A stretch of 64,000 nucleotides of DNA from Glebionis coronaria (taxonomy: Eukaryota; Streptophyta; Magnoliopsida; Asterales; Asteraceae): contig CM046876.1 in NCBI GenBank assembly GCA_025667525.1, positions 536,846,038-536,910,037 on the forward strand, in the 5' to 3' direction. Each line of letters begins with the position of its first letter. Position 1 is the first letter of the stretch. Under the pieces are notes generated by a model. It was not told where the DNA came from. It saw only the letters and a list, made by a program, of their open reading frames with translations, and did not search any database. Below, piece after piece: positions 1-13,094 of this stretch. Position numbers and translations under genes: made by a program.

Positions 1-1277
1 GTTTCATTCATAAAGAAAACGTTTTTACATAAAAACTGGAACAAAGGGCAATACACACATTGTATGCTCCTTTTATAGCTAGCTAAGAAGATACTAGAAG
101 GATAAAAACCCTAGTTGCTATGATTCCCCAATATGCCCCTTGGTCAAATTGAAAAGTTGGTCTTCAAGGCCTCTTGTGATCGTCCTTGGTGTTGCCAGTT
201 GGATTGGTGCATCTTGGACGTCCATTTGGTCCTTGGGGACCAAGGAGATGCATAAAAAATCGTTGGATGACTGAGGATTCTCTTTTTGCCATAAACGGGG
301 TGACAGGGGAACATGGGGGCCCCATTTGGTGGTCACGGGTTGGGGTTTTGAACATGGGTTTGTGTTTGTGGGTGGGTAAATCATCATTCTAGAGTCAATT
401 GGGTCAAACCCCTTTGATTTGAGGATTAGGGGATTAGGGTTTATCTATTTAAAAAGGTGATGAGCAGTGGTGATTAATCTAGTTTGGGGGTGTTTAGTTT
501 TTAAATCTGTGTTTCCCACAAAACATGTTTAAATAAGAAAAAGGTTCAAAAAGGATTAGTGACAGGGTCTAAATGGGTTATGAACTGGTTTGTTGGACTG
601 GGTGGGGGTGACGTGTCAAGATGTGGGTGGCTGGTGGGGTTTGATTGTTTGGCAGTTTATCCCCCCATGTTTCCTCATAACTTCACTTTGTAATAAAATA
701 GCAAATACTTGAATCCCTTTGTATTTAACTTTCAGCATTTGTCATTTTTGGCACAATGTTTTTGTAATCTTGAAACAAGGACCATTTATGCAATTTCTTC
801 ATTTTCCAAGGACTGAATTTGTCATATCTTCAAACTTCAAGGCTTTGACTTGTTGGTTGACTTCTTGGAGGACCATTTTTGACAATTTAGATTTGATGAG
901 GGACTAAATTTGCCAATTCTTCAAAGTTAAGGGTCCTTTTTGTAATTTTGACAAACTTTAGGGACCAAACTTGTAATTATGAAGATACAAGGGTATAAAG
1001 TGTCAATTCTTCAAACTTGGAGGACCAATCTTCAATATTCTTCAAATCTTCAAGGGTTTTCTTTGGAAAATTCTTCACTAGGGCTTGGTTCATCGTGCGG
1101 TTTCGTTTCCCGTGTTCGTTTTTGCGTGATTCTTGTGATCTTTTGTCATTTTCTCAATATCCGTACCTAAATTACACAAGCAACAAACACAAGCATATAT
1201 TTGGGTATTTTGATGATATTTAATGCATTTTAAGTCCAAAAAGAACGATGAGACCATGTATAAAAGCCGTCTCATCA
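1..1277 (-). repeat. 3' LTR of Athila copy A (partial)
   Basis: Position 1 corresponds to 11818 in the other LTR and the match runs to the shared end CTCATCA at 1277. On the minus strand the LTR begins TGATGAGAC directly after the polypurine tract. A TATA box (TATAAAA on the minus strand) lies at 71-77. Only the first 1277 bp of an expected 3509 bp are in the window. Confidence 0.93.
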
Positions 1278-1314
1278 CTCCCCCATACTAAACCATTGCC
1301 GTGCCCTCACGCAA
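1278..1314 (-). promoter_or_regulatory. Terminal hairpin plus polypurine tract, copy A
   Basis: On the minus strand a hairpin (TTGCGTG, loop AGGG, CAC-G-GCAA; 1296-1314) is followed by 5 nt and then TAGTATGGGGGAG (1278-1290), which abuts the LTR start. The purine run is the expected primer for plus-strand DNA synthesis. Confidence 0.75.
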
Positions 1315-2655
1315 TGCTAGAATAAAGTATCGTAGCATCTCCAAAATTCATTTTATTCACTTTATTGGAATGATAAACTAGCTACACTACTACTATTACT
1401 ACTACTTGCGTTTTAGACATAATGTATGATTTTCATCGCAAAATGGGACGTTTAGGTTCATAGAATAAGAACACGTGAATGCTTCGTTAGAAATAATTTC
1501 ATCGTCCTCGATTTTCACTCTAATTCCATGCTAAGCGTGCAACGAGATCATTGTCATTATAAGTTAGTAATGCTAACACTACTCATATGCCCTAATCACG
1601 TACTTATTCTCCCATTATTCCTAAGTTGTATCTCTTATATTTTATGATGTCTTGAATGTTTCACGAGGATACATTGTTTGACTTATGCGATAATAGAGAT
1701 TTAGGTCTAAAAATAGAGTCCTAACGGTGTAACTAAGACCATCAAATCAATAACCCCTCCTAATAGACGACGATGTTAAAAAATTAAGTTGACAAGAAGA
1801 ATCGATAAACACGGTTTTATAACGGTTTTGAACATGAGACTTATTACCAAGACTTTTATACGCCCCCTAACGGAAGGGCCTTATTATCTTTGGTTTACCT
1901 CCATCTTTTATTCAACTTCGCCATGAAGCTTTTATTATGACTTCGGTCTTGCCTTGCCTTTTATTATCCGCCTCATCGGTGGTTTTATTAGCCAAAGACG
2001 AATATCCTCACGCTAAAGCGAATTTTGGATCTTTAAAGCTTCGAAGATTAAGGCTTGATTCACTTTCAATTTTGCATAGATTTTTCGGCCTTGTGGGGCT
2101 TCAAATTGTTTGCTTGATTTAGGTGAGCACTTGAAATCTTATTATTGGGTGAAGCTTTCAATTATTCGGGTTGCCAATACTTCAAAACCGTGACGCTGAC
2201 GATATCTTAATGTCTTCCCAATTTAATTACACGGAAGCTACTAGAAAAGACTAGAAACCCAACAATCCTAACTAAACCGCTAAGTCAATATTTATTAAGC
2301 AAAAAATATTTACATGCGAAGGGAGAATAAGCAAACAACGAGAACACATGAGTTTTTGAAAGAATACGAGTACTCTACGTTTAGCATAGTAACTTATAAT
2401 TAACTCTATCATTTCTCGTCCTCATTTAAGAGACTTAACCTAATGTGTAGTTAAGGAATCAAAGCTAAGTGCTCAACACGCACGGTCGAGTCAAAAATTA
2501 CTCTTATTCTCGCCATCGGAAAATCTACATTCGTGTCTTCAAACACTTATAAAACATGAGAAAATTTTTAAAATTTGGCCATTTTTAGCCTTATTTTGCA
2601 ACAAAACGATAAACTTTGGAAAGCGTGAAGGTTTGGCAAGGCAAGTATCTATTCA

Positions 2656-2693
2656 CCCCCCCATACTAAAGTTAAACATTGTCCTCAATGTTT
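2656..2693 (-). promoter_or_regulatory. Internal hairpin plus polypurine-like motif, copy A
   Basis: The minus strand reads AAACATTG, loop AGGA, CAATGTTT (2674-2693), then 5 nt, then TAGTAT followed by seven G (2656-2668). The spacing is the same as in the terminal cassette. It is conserved in copy B and in the LARD. Confidence 0.7.
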
Positions 2694-3098
2694 CGAGTCT
2701 AGGGGTGAAAACACCCCCATACTAGAGACGTAGTCGAATGCCTAATCTAGCATGGAAAGGGTGTAACCATTAAATTTAAAGCCGTTTATGAAGTGTGCTA
2801 AAAACCTAAGGTTAGAACAATAAAGGATATATCATGGATATTGAGAAATGTCTCCAAAGCAAACGATCGAGTGCTCCCATAAAACGAACACGAGAGGCTC
2901 CAATCGTGAAGATCATGATCTAAAAGCCACATATCACAAACAACCATGGAACAAAGGTTGGAAGGGCACGAATCCCCACACGTAAGCTACATTAGACTAA
3001 GAAAGCGATAATATGTACATAGGATAAGCATGGGACTCCCCCACGAGGCACCTCGTTTTTGATTACCGAGTCATGAGCTCGACTCGATCCCCTCAATA

Positions 3099-6000
3099 CT
3101 AATTATCATTGGGGAAAGTGACTTGGTCGAGGTAGTTCAAGGATGGAACTTCCCCGCCAAAGTAGTGCTTCAACCTATGTCCATTCACCTTGAAGTTAGG
3201 ACCATCATCTTGAGCTAGCTCGATGGTCCCATACGGAAATACTTGAGTCACGGTGAATGGACCGGACCAACGGGATTTCAATTTACCGGAAAATATTTTC
3301 AATCTTGAATTAAAAAGTAAAACTTGATCCCCAATGTTAAAAACCCGGTTTTTAATTTTTGAATCATGCAACTTTTTAGTTTTCTCTTTATAAATCAATG
3401 AATTTTCATAAGCAATGTCTCTCAATTCATCCAATTCATTTAATTGTATTTTCCGGTGTTTTCCCGCGGTCTCCATGTCATCATTACAATGCTTTAGGGC
3501 CCAATAAGCCTTGTGTTCTAATTCGATAGGCAAATGACAATTCTTTCCATACACAAGCTTATAGGGAGTGCACCCAATGGGTGTCTTATGAGCGGTCCTA
3601 AAGGCCCATAAAGCATCGTCTAACTTATCCGACCAAGATTGTCGGTTTTCTCCCACGGATCTCTCCAAGATCCTCTTCAATGCTCGGTTTGAAACCTCGA
3701 CTTGCCCACTCGTTTGTGGGTGATAAGCCGTAGAAAGACGATGTGTAACCCCATATTTCCTTAGAACCCTTTCAAATTGGTCATTACAAAAATGGGTTCC
3801 ACGATCGCTTATGATCGCACGAGGGGTTCCAAACCTAGCAAACAAACTTTTCAAGAACTTGACTACCACACGAGCATCATTAGTGGGCAAGGCCTTCGCC
3901 TCCACCCACTTAGATAGGTAGTCAACCGCAACAAGGATATACTTATTACCACGAGATGATGGGAACGGCCCCATAAAGTCTATGCCCCAAACGTCAAAGA
4001 TCTCACATACTTGAATGATATTTTGTGGCATTTCATCTTTTTGTGAGGCCTTTCCTTGTCGTTGGCATGAATCACAAGACTTCACAAGATTTTGTGCATC
4101 TCGGTAAATAGTAGGCCAAAAGAAGCCGGCATCAAACACCTTTTTAGCCGTGAGATTAGCACCGTGGTGACCACCCGTGGGTCCCTCATGGCAAGCTCTA
4201 AGGATGTTAGAAGCTTCGGTGCCAAATACACAACGGCGGATGATTTGATCCGCACACGTTCGAAACAAGTAAGGGTCGTTCCAAAAATAGAACTTGACAT
4301 CACGAAAGAATTTTCGTTTTTCTTGAGTTGTCATACCCTTAATGATGAAGTTACCCGCATGGTAATTTGCAAAATCCGCAAACCATGGGGTGGAAGAATC
4401 AAGTTTGGAATTCACTACACCAAGTGTTTCAAGCGGAAATGTTTCGGTGATTTCCTTGGGCTCGTAAACACTTTGGTGAGGATCTTCCAAACGAGAGAGA
4501 TGATCGGCCGCTAGATTCTCGGCTCCTTTTTTATCAACGATTTTGTGATCAAATTCTTGAAGGAGGAGAATCCAACGAAGTAATCTCGGCTTTGCATCTT
4601 GTTTAGCCATGAGATACTTGATAGCCGAATGGTCCGTATACACTATGCATTTCGTCAAGACGAGATAAGGTCGGAATTTCTCAAATGCATACACCACGGC
4701 AAGGAACTCCTTTTCCGTTGTAGTGTATTTAAGTTGAGCCTCGGTCATCGTCTTGCTAGCATAGTGTATAGGCAAGAAATGCTTATCATGACGTTGCCCC
4801 AAAACGGCCCCTATAGCGTAATCACTTGCATCACACATAAGTTCAAAGGGGAGGTTCCAATTTGGAGCAACAAGAATGGGAGCTTCGGTAAGTTTCCTCT
4901 TAAGGATCTCAAAGGCTCGTACACAATCTTCGTCAAAGACAAAACGTGCTTCTTTTTCAAGAAGATGTGTAATGGGTCGAGAAATCTTCGAGAAATCCTT
5001 GATGAATCGTCGATAAAAGCCCGCGTGGCCTAGGAAACTCCTAACTCCCTTGACGGTTTTGGGATGAGGTAATTTGGCGATGACGTCTACCTTAGCTTGA
5101 TCTACCTCAATCCCCGCTTTCGAGACCTTGTGCCCTAAGACGATTCCACTCTTAACCATAAAATGACACTTTTCCCAACTGATCACAAGGTTGGTTTCCT
5201 CACAACGTTTTAACATTCTCTCAAGGTTCGACAAACACGAAGTAAAGGAATCACCAAACACGGAAAAGTCATCCATGAAGACTTCCATCGTCTTCTCGAT
5301 CATATCATGAAAAATAGCCATCATGCATCGTTGAAAAGTTCCCGGTGCATTACAAAGTCCGAATGGCATTCTACGATAAGCAAACGTTCCATATGGACAC
5401 GTAAACGTAGTTTTTTCTTGATCACGAGGATCGATGGGAATTTGGAAGTAACCGGAAAAACCATCTAAAAAGCAATAGAAATCGTTTCCCGCAAGACGCT
5501 CCAACATTTGGTCCATGAAGGGCAAGGGAAAATGGTCTTTTCGAGTGGCTTCATTTAACTTACGATAGTCAATGCACACTCTCCATCCGGTCACGAGTCT
5601 TGTGGGAATCAACTCGTTGGCATCGTTTGGCACAATGGTCATCCCTCCCTTTTTAGGGACACAATGAATAGGACTCACCCAAGGGCTATCGGATATAGGG
5701 TAAATCATTCCCGCGTCAAGGAGTTTAAGGACCTCCTTTTTGATGACGTCGTGAATTTTGGGGTTTACCCTCCTTTGACTTTGGATTGTTGGCATGAAAT
5801 CTTCCTCCATTAATATTTTGTGTGTACAAAATTTGGGATCGATTCCCTTAATGTCGGATAACTTCCATGCAATCGCCCCTTTGTGATCCTTAAGAACATC
5901 GACAAGTGCGGTTTTTTCATCATTCGAAAGTTCCTTCGCAATAATAACCGGCAACTTGTCGTCCTCCTCCAAATAGACATACTCGAGGTGAGGAGGTAAA

Positions 6001-8840
6001 TCTTTCAACTCGAGGATAGGTGGTTCCTCAAGTGAAGATTTGGGTTCGATACTCATAACCTCCTCGGGTGGAGGAAATGGGAAATCGTTGAGAAAATCCT
6101 TGATAATCGAGAAGTCCTCATAGTTGTCGAGGTCTTCGTCACAAGTACGTGGAACATCGAATTCTTCCAACGTAAAACCACCACCTTCGAAAGGAGTGAA
6201 GGTTGGTGTCGAATTATCAAGAATAGGATCTAACATAGTGGGATTGCCACTAGTTTCTTCATCACCAAACCCTAAAACTTCTTGTGAAAATTCCTCGCAA
6301 ACCACGTCGATCATATCAACGAGGTTTATGGTAGCAACGGAATAAACATGAGAAAGTTGAGAATTTTGAGTTGCGTTTATAACAAGTTCCTCGTCGTTGA
6401 AACGTAAGGTGATCTTTCTAGCATGCACATCAATCAAAGCCATAGACGTATCTAAAAACGAACGACCTAAAATAAGAGGAACTTGAGGATCCGTGGGGAT
6501 GTCAACAACAATAAAGTCTACGGGATAGTAGAACTTCCCCACTTTCACAAAAACGTCTTCCGCCAAACCACATGCAAGAATCGTGGAATGGTCGGCCAAC
6601 TCAATAGACATTCGTGAAGGAGTAAGATTAGGAAGATTGAGCGACTTGTAGATTGCAAGTGGCATCAAGTTAATGCTAGCACCAAGATCGGCCAAGGCAT
6701 AGCATTCTTCCATATCTTGAATTGCACAAGGGATCAAAAATTTACCGGGATCACCGACTTTTTGAGGTATGCGATTAAGATAAACCGACGAACAACTAGA
6801 CTTTTGGTGTAATTTTTCTTTGTTGTTCAACATACTCTTAAAGTTAGCGGCAAATCGAGGCATCATGACCAAGGCATCGGCGAAACTCACATTAAAGTGC
6901 AAATCACGAAACATTTTCAAAAAGAGCTCAAATTGATAGTTGTCGCGCTCTTGTCGTTTCTCCTTCCTAAGTCTCGATGGGTAAGGCAAGGGTGGTGTGG
7001 GTTGGGGCATAGGCATAGCCTTTGGAATCTCGGGTTCCAAAATGGGTGATGGGTCAACCGTAGGTGTGGCATGAGCGGTACTTTGTGGGATTGAAATATG
7101 CTCCTCTTCGACCACCACCTCGGGTTCTTCCTCAATTTCCTCCACCGTTGGAGTAATTGGTTGAGGAGTCGGTTCTTTAAGTGCCTTACCACTACGTGTG
7201 GTAATCACTTTCATCTCTCCCTTCGGGTTTGAAACGGTGTTACTAGGCAAACCACCCGAAGTAGAGGCTTTGTTCACCATTACGCATTCTAAAATTGCAT
7301 TAAGCTTAGCATCAAAATTATTAAACTTCACATCTTGGCTAGCGGCTTTTTGGTCAATTCTTTGTTCAAGCCTAGCATGACTTTGCTCTATCTTGTTGTT
7401 TTGACCTCGAATTTGGTTAGCAAAATCATTTTTCAATTCATTTCTCATGGCTAGATTTTCCTTAATGAAATTAGCTAACTCCTTTGCATTCTTAGCCGTT
7501 TCCTTAGCTTGATTAGCCATTTGCTCTTGAATGTTTTCCATAATCTTATCATTTGAAGTAGTGTAATTCAAAAATTCCAATGGAAGTTCTTTGTTATTTT
7601 GAAGAGCTTGACTTGCATTTTGAAAATTACGGTTTTGATTTTGATTTTGCAATTGGCTATTACTACTACTCCCTTGATTCCCATAGTTGTTATTACCCTT
7701 ATAATTGTTCTTTTGATTGCTTTGGTAACCAACTTGATTGTTTCGATAATTGTTAGCATTTTGATTTGGTGAAAAACCTGGTGGAGTCAATTGATTAGTG
7801 CGAGGAACTTGACCGTTTTGGTTATAAGTTCCCGCGGCCGCGAAGGCACTCGAAGTGTTACCAACGTTGGTAATGCACTCGGAATAATCGTGAGCTCCAC
7901 CACAATACATACAAGAAACCTCAACCGCTTTAATCGTAGCGGGAGCGGGTTGTTCACCAACTTTAAACTCAATCAACAATCCTTTAAGCTTATCAAAAAT
8001 CTTGTTCTCTAAATTAGCCTCGATTTGGCAAGCATCAACGTTGTGTGACAAACTAGGTGAAGATGAAGACGAAGCCTTACGAACACTCGACGTGCTACGA
8101 GGACTATACACCTTAGACCTATTCTCAATAATTACCAATGCTTCCTCGACCGTCTTACACAAGAAATTACCACCCGCGGCGGCATTAAGATAATCACGCT
8201 CATGATCGTTCAAGCCATTGTAAAACGTGTCTATTTGATGCAAGTCGGAAAAACCATGATGAGGACATTCGTGCAACATTTCCTTAAACCTATTCCAAGC
8301 CGTTGAAAAACTCTCATTAAACTCTTGCGAAAACTTTGAAATCTCGTTTTTCAAGTGCGTAGTCTTAGAGGGCGGAAAAAATTGGTTCACGAATTTTGAA
8401 ACGAGATCCTTCCACGTCAATATAGAATTGGGTGGCTCTTTCTCTAACCAAATTTTTGCGGGCCCCGCTAAGGAATACGGAAAAAGCATCATCTTAATCG
8501 AGTCGTTTGAAACGTCCTTAAACTTGCATGTGGCGGTGAGACGATTAAATTGGCGAATGTGGTTATGCGGGTTGTCCTTTTCGTCCCCTCGAAACTTGTT
8601 GTTTTGAATCATGGACAACAAACCCGTCTTAACCTCAAAATTCTCCGCAAGGATAGCGGGAATCACAATCGCTTCTCCATAACCCTCGGTGGGTGCTTGA
8701 AGCAACTCCATCATAGTTCGATTAGCCATGGGTGCTTCTTTCACTACAATGGGTTCGTCAATAGGAGAGTCCTCACTAGTAGGAGTGAGTGATTTGTTTC
8801 TTCGTTTACGAGCACGTCTTGCTTTAGAGCGAGTTTGCAT
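3099..8840 (-). CDS. gag-pol: Athila-like Gag-Pol polyprotein, uninterrupted
   Basis: This ORF encodes the structural and enzymatic polyprotein of copy A (1913 aa). I start it at the ATG at 8840 ([14 protein letters not shown], a basic N-terminus); the open frame extends 10 codons upstream without an ATG. Order by approximate residue: gag capsid region 50-290; a zinc knuckle of form CX2CX3HX4C ([13 protein letters not shown], about 310); aspartic protease (LADLGAS, about 717; LILGRSF downstream); RT with FMDD (about 1188); RNase H (CDASDYAIG, about 1338); integrase HHCC zinc domain (about 1557-1585); and DDE core residues in GIDFMG (about 1620), ISDRGTHF (about 1678) and GQVEVSNR (about 1713). 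There is no chromodomain, which fits the Athila/Tat branch. No stop or frameshift is present. Copy B encodes a nearly identical but broken version. Confidence 0.95.
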   Translation of the reverse strand: MQTRSKARRARKRRNKSLTPTSEDSPIDEPIVVKEAPMANRTMMELLQAPTEGYGEAIVIPAILAENFEVKTGLLSMIQNNKFRGDEKDNPHNHIRQFNRLTATCKFKDVSNDSIKMMLFPYSLAGPAKIWLEKEPPNSILTWKDLVSKFVNQFFPPSKTTHLKNEISKFSQEFNESFSTAWNRFKEMLHECPHHGFSDLHQIDTFYNGLNDHERDYLNAAAGGNFLCKTVEEALVIIENRSKVYSPRSTSSVRKASSSSSPSLSHNVDACQIEANLENKIFDKLKGLLIEFKVGEQPAPATIKAVEVSCMYCGGAHDYSECITNVGNTSSAFAAAGTYNQNGQVPRTNQLTPPGFSPNQNANNYRNNQVGYQSNQKNNYKGNNNYGNQGSSSNSQLQNQNQNRNFQNASQALQNNKELPLEFLNYTTSNDKIMENIQEQMANQAKETAKNAKELANFIKENLAMRNELKNDFANQIRGQNNKIEQSHARLEQRIDQKAASQDVKFNNFDAKLNAILECVMVNKASTSGGLPSNTVSNPKGEMKVITTRSGKALKEPTPQPITPTVEEIEEEPEVVVEEEHISIPQSTAHATPTVDPSPILEPEIPKAMPMPQPTPPLPYPSRLRKEKRQERDNYQFELFLKMFRDLHFNVSFADALVMMPRFAANFKSMLNNKEKLHQKSSCSSVYLNRIPQKVGDPGKFLIPCAIQDMEECYALADLGASINLMPLAIYKSLNLPNLTPSRMSIELADHSTILACGLAEDVFVKVGKFYYPVDFIVVDIPTDPQVPLILGRSFLDTSMALIDVHARKITLRFNDEELVINATQNSQLSHVYSVATINLVDMIDVVCEEFSQEVLGFGDEETSGNPTMLDPILDNSTPTFTPFEGGGFTLEEFDVPRTCDEDLDNYEDFSIIKDFLNDFPFPPPEEVMSIEPKSSLEEPPILELKDLPPHLEYVYLEEDDKLPVIIAKELSNDEKTALVDVLKDHKGAIAWKLSDIKGIDPKFCTHKILMEEDFMPTIQSQRRVNPKIHDVIKKEVLKLLDAGMIYPISDSPWVSPIHCVPKKGGMTIVPNDANELIPTRLVTGWRVCIDYRKLNEATRKDHFPLPFMDQMLERLAGNDFYCFLDGFSGYFQIPIDPRDQEKTTFTCPYGTFAYRRMPFGLCNAPGTFQRCMMAIFHDMIEKTMEVFMDDFSVFGDSFTSCLSNLERMLKRCEETNLVISWEKCHFMVKSGIVLGHKVSKAGIEVDQAKVDVIAKLPHPKTVKGVRSFLGHAGFYRRFIKDFSKISRPITHLLEKEARFVFDEDCVRAFEILKRKLTEAPILVAPNWNLPFELMCDASDYAIGAVLGQRHDKHFLPIHYASKTMTEAQLKYTTTEKEFLAVVYAFEKFRPYLVLTKCIVYTDHSAIKYLMAKQDAKPRLLRWILLLQEFDHKIVDKKGAENLAADHLSRLEDPHQSVYEPKEITETFPLETLGVVNSKLDSSTPWFADFANYHAGNFIIKGMTTQEKRKFFRDVKFYFWNDPYLFRTCADQIIRRCVFGTEASNILRACHEGPTGGHHGANLTAKKVFDAGFFWPTIYRDAQNLVKSCDSCQRQGKASQKDEMPQNIIQVCEIFDVWGIDFMGPFPSSRGNKYILVAVDYLSKWVEAKALPTNDARVVVKFLKSLFARFGTPRAIISDRGTHFCNDQFERVLRKYGVTHRLSTAYHPQTSGQVEVSNRALKRILERSVGENRQSWSDKLDDALWAFRTAHKTPIGCTPYKLVYGKNCHLPIELEHKAYWALKHCNDDMETAGKHRKIQLNELDELRDIAYENSLIYKEKTKKLHDSKIKNRVFNIGDQVLLFNSRLKIFSGKLKSRWSGPFTVTQVFPYGTIELAQDDGPNFKVNGHRLKHYFGGEVPSLNYLDQVTFPNDN

Positions 8841-9585
8841 AAACGTCACGTACAACGAGAAGGCGAGCAAAGAAGATTCTTTTTGGTGTTTTTACTTTTT
8901 CAATTTTTTTGTGGTTTTTGATTGTTTTTAACTTTTTTTGGATTTTTGGAATGTATTTAGTAGACCAAAATCTACAAATCTCCTCACTAATCAAATCTCT
9001 TGATTAACGAAGCCTCAAGGAATGAAAACGAACACGTGAAGTGAACACCTTCGATGACTTTAGAACGATGGTGGAACACCAAATCGTTCAAGAGGGTTTA
9101 ATCAAATGAAACCAAGAAAATATATATGATACTTAGTAATACTTTGGGCGGCAAAACCCTCGATTCACTCTCAAAATCAAATACGCACAAGCAAGCGGAG
9201 GAAACGAGGCGGCGCGAAGCACTTAAGAGCCTTTTTCCTTTAGGTCGTGAAATACAACCGCCTTATACCCACCTTATAGTTTGTATTATCAAAATCAAGC
9301 TTCACGAAAGTATTTATCTATTTTTGCCTTTTTTCTTTGGTTTGAGATTCGAATACAATGATTGGGTAATGACCTCCCAAGTCAAGGTTGTGATTTCTCA
9401 CGTATTTGGAGTACTTGTAAATTTATTGTTCTACGTATACAATATAGTAATAATATTCACAAAAATCGGAAAACGATAATACGTATTAATAGAGTGCTAT
9501 TAATACAAATACTATTATGGCTAATATAGAAAACAACAATGGTTCAACCAAAACACAACACGCCTCCCCGGCAGCGGCGCCAAAA
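8841..9585 (-). other. 5' leader of Athila copy A
   Basis: This non-coding stretch runs between the primer site and the gag start. It is collinear with the leaders of copy B (25738-26485) and the LARD (48488-49118), sharing blocks such as ACAAACTATAAGGTGGGTAT and CACCTCGTTTCCCCGCTTGC-like text in element orientation. The open frame at 9126-9479 is not conserved as protein in the other copies and is taken as chance. Confidence 0.7.
9565..9582 (-). promoter_or_regulatory. Primer binding site, tRNA-Asp type
   Basis: The minus strand reads TGGCGCCGCTGCCGGGGA, complementary to the 3' end of plant tRNA-Asp with one mismatch. It lies 3 nt inside the LTR end at 9586. This primer is typical of Athila-like elements. 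Confidence 0.85.
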
Positions 9586-12500
9586 TGATGTTGGAGTTTT
9601 GCAACCCTTTAGGAAAAGAGAGCAATAAATAGGGCAAGTGCACGACGATTTAGGAAAACCGTGTGTGAATGACCCTAGGTGAGTTCGTTCTCGAGGAGGC
9701 AAGTGCGTTGTGTTAAGAGTTGATTTATGATGTTTGTGATTATGATAATTGAAAAAGAAATGAGAAAGGAAAGAATTGACGGTTACGAAAACTAATTAAA
9801 CTACGACGAAAAAGGCGTAAACGTAAAACCGTAAAAACGACGAAAATAAAAATTTTAACCTAAAAATTAATTATAAGCTAAAACAAGTCTAAAATAATAT
9901 AAATAAGGAATAAAATCCAATAAAAATATTTTAAAACCTTTTATTAATTAAATATTCAATTTTAAATGCTAATTAAAGCCCTAAAATTAAATATAATTAA
10001 TCAAAATGTCCAAAATATGATTTTATTGAACAAATAACTTACTTATATTATTTAAAGACTAAAAAGTATTTTTTTGTATTTTTAAATACAATTTTTCTAT
10101 TTTTAAATTACTAAAAACTATTTTAAAATTAAAATAATTATAAAAAATAATTAAATAATGCTAAAAATAATCTACCAATTTTGAAAATCCTATTTTACTC
10201 TAATGAACAGTAGAAAAATGAAAAATCTTGAAAAATGTTAAATTTCTCACTAAATGACAAAACTAGATTAATTAAAACCCTAATTAACTTAAATTAATTA
10301 TAAAAATTATTTAAAAAGGTGAACAGTAACTAATTTTTTAACCAAAAACCTTAAAATATTATTCTAAGTTCAGAAAAATTGATTAAACCTAAAAATATTA
10401 CTTTTTGGCACTAAAAGACAAAAACAGAAATATTAAAGTTAATTAAAAATAGCTAAATAACCTAAAAATTACTAAATGAACAATAAATAAAAATTTTATT
10501 AATCAGAAAAATCCTAAATTAAATAAGAAAAATAATGGCACTGGTTTCAAGGTCTAATTCTACTTTTTGGGCACTAAAGACAAAAAAGTAAGAAAACAGA
10601 TAGTGACATGTGATGGACTTTTGTCCTTTTGCTCAGCAGTGGCAACAAAGACACTAGCAGTGGGAAAGGAGTTCCCACTGACAGTGTAAATTTTTGCTTT
10701 GATTTTCAATAAGCTTAGGAAAGCTTATCTTGATAGCTTTTTGGGACAATAAGGCACCCTTATACTCTTTGGAGTATAAGGAGTCTGATTAAGCACAAAA
10801 ACAAGCAGTCTCTTAACAAGAATAAGCACCAATCAAGCTTACAAGTTTCTGATTAAGCCAAGAGTATTCTGATGAACAGTAAACACAATTTTCATGCACA
10901 AATCCGGATTTTAAAAGCCTTAAGCTTGCATACCAATCCACAATCTAGCATAAAACTGATTCACAACTCTAAAACAACCTATCTCCTAACAATATACCAA
11001 TTTAGAAGGTCAAATCAACACAAAAATCATGAACAATATGCAGTTTTCTGATTTAGCTATGTTTAACCTTTTTGAGCATACAAATGAGTTTAAACCTTAC
11101 TTAGACTGAAACCAAAGACCATATAACATCCAAATACAACCTAGGTAGTGTTTCTAGACAAGTTTTAACATGCAATTTTATCACAAATGCCTGCTAATCC
11201 CTTGACCCAAACACCCCTTTAAATCAGTAAACACAAATTTTTTCAAACCAAATCAATGCAAGACTTTACCAAACTGGAATTAAGCACTTAAATCATGCAT
11301 ACACACTCAAATGAACTTAAATCAGACAGCTTTATCAAACAAATAACACTTAAACCACAAAGATCATACAACTGCAATATTTCTGAAATTTAAAAAGGGA
11401 ACAAGAAGATTACCTTAGAACCCTACATCCAGGGTTCTAGTGGTTACATAACCACCTCCATATACATTCGGATGTATGCAGACAATGATCAACTCTCTTA
11501 TCAAACCTGTTTAAGAAAATCAAAAGAGGAAAACACACAAATGCTATAAACTGTTTACTTTTCTTTCTTTCTTGAAATCTTTCCACAACTTACCAATGTT
11601 TAAAAACACTTGATACCACTTGATTAATCCAGATTAAACAGCTTTGAAACCAAATCTTAGCAAGAATCTCACTTTTCAGAAAAACTTGCAAAGATTTGAC
11701 AATTTTCTAAAAACAAACAAACTTGAAGATAAATGAACTCATAAAAGAAAATAACTTGGAAACATTAATGCTGGAAAAGTAAATTTTTGGTTCTCAGTCA
11801 TATGTAGGGTAAACAAAGTTTCATTCATAAAGAAAACGTTTTTACATAAAAACTGGAACAAAGGGCAATACACACATTGTATGCTCCTTTTATAGCTAGC
11901 TAAGAAGATACTAGAAGGATAAAAACCCTAGTTGCTATGATTCCCCAATATGCCCCTTGGTCAAATTGAAAAGTTGGTCTTCAAGGCCTCTTGTGATCGT
12001 CCTTGGTGTTGCCAGTTGGATTGGTGCATCTTGGACGTCCATTTGGTCCTTGGGGACCAAGGAGATGCATAAAAAATCGTTGGATGACTGAGGATTCTCT
12101 TTTTGCCATAAACGGGGTGACAGGGGAACATGGGGGCCCCATTTGGTGGTCACGGGTTGGGGTTTTGAACATGGGTTTGTGTTTGTGGGTGGGTAAATCA
12201 TCATTCTGGAGTCAATTGGGTCAAACCCCTTTGATTTGAGGATTAGGGGATTAGGGTTTATCTATTTAAAAAGGTGATGAGCAGTGGTGATTAATCTAGT
12301 TTGGGGGTGTTTAGTTTTTAAATCTGTGTTTCCCACAAAACATGTTTAAATAAGAAAAAGGTTCAAAAAGGATTAGTGACAGGGTCTAAATGGGTTATGA
12401 ACTGGTTTGTTGGACTGGGTGGGGGTGACGTGTCAAGATGTGGGTGGCTGGTGGGGTTTGATTGTTTGGCAGTTTATCCCCCCATGTTTCCTCATAACTT

Positions 12501-13094
12501 CACTTTGTAATAAAATAGCAAATACTTGAATCCCTTTGTATTTAACTTTCAGCATTTGTCATTTTTGGCATAATGTTTTTGTAATCTTGAAACAAGGACC
12601 ATTTATGTAATTTCTTCATTTTCCAAGGACTGAATTTGTCATATCTTCAAACTTCAAGGCTTTGACTTGTTGGTTGACTTCTTGGAGAACCATTTTTGAC
12701 AATTTAGATTTGATGAGGGACTAAATTTGCCAATTCTTCAAAGTTAAGGGTCCTTTTTGTAATTTTGACAAACTTTAGGGACCAAACTTGTAATTATGAA
12801 GATACAAGGGTATAAAGTGTCAATTCTTCAAACTTGGAGGACCAATCTTCAATATTCTTCAAATCTTCAAGGGTTTTCTTTGGAAAATTCTTCACTAGGG
12901 CTTGGTTCATCGTGCGGTTTCGTTTCCCGTGTTCGTTTTTGCGTGATTCTTGTGATCTTTTGTCATTTTCTCAATATCCGTACCTAAATTACACAAGCAA
13001 CAAACACAAGCATATATTTGGGTATTTTGATGATATTTAATGCATTTTAAGTCCAAAAAGAACGATGAGACCATGTATAAAAGCCGTCTCATCA
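9586..13094 (-). repeat. 5' LTR of Athila copy A (3509 bp)
   Basis: The LTR is bounded by TGATG at 9586 and CATCA at 13094. The minus-strand TATA box TATAAAA is at 11888-11894 and drives transcription leftward. The part near the primer site is very AT-rich. Its start and end resemble copy B's LTR, but the interior has diverged strongly and it is about 0.7 kb shorter. A small hairpin (stem CAGTGGGAA/TTCCCACTG on the plus strand, 10658-10680) has a counterpart in copy B's LTRs. Confidence 0.93.

Larger units (their letters stand above)
1278..3098 (-). other. 3' non-coding region of Athila copy A, no env-like ORF
   Basis: These 1.8 kb between the gag-pol stop and the 3' LTR hold no ORF above noise on either strand. 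Many Athila elements carry an env-like ORF here; this family does not. The region is collinear with 32197-34017 of copy B and partly with 51230-53416 of the LARD. It contains two hairpin-polypurine cassettes (1278-1314 and 2656-2693) and a third unpaired polypurine motif near 2713. Confidence 0.8.
1..13094 (-). mobile_element. Athila-like Ty3/gypsy retrotransposon, copy A (left LTR truncated by window)
   Basis: The minus-strand order is 5' LTR (9586-13094), tRNA-Asp-type primer site, leader, a single gag-pol ORF, a 1.8-kb non-coding region, polypurine tract and 3' LTR (1-1277 visible). The visible part of the left LTR aligns without gaps to 11818-13094 and differs at 4 positions, all transitions (about 0.3%), so insertion was recent. 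The base pairs after the right LTR (ACAAG at 13095) are the presumed target duplication; its partner lies left of the window. Gag-pol is uninterrupted, so this copy could be autonomous. It appears to sit in the leader or 5' LTR of the chromovirus that continues to the right, because the gag of that element starts only 545 bp away. Confidence 0.93.

Noticed and set aside
7198..7380. Plus-strand ORFs across 4092-8931
   Set aside because: They are antisense shadows of the minus-strand gag-pol.
9126..9479. 117-codon ORF in the leader of Athila copy A
   Set aside because: The equivalent leaders of copy B and the LARD do not keep the frame, and no domain is visible.
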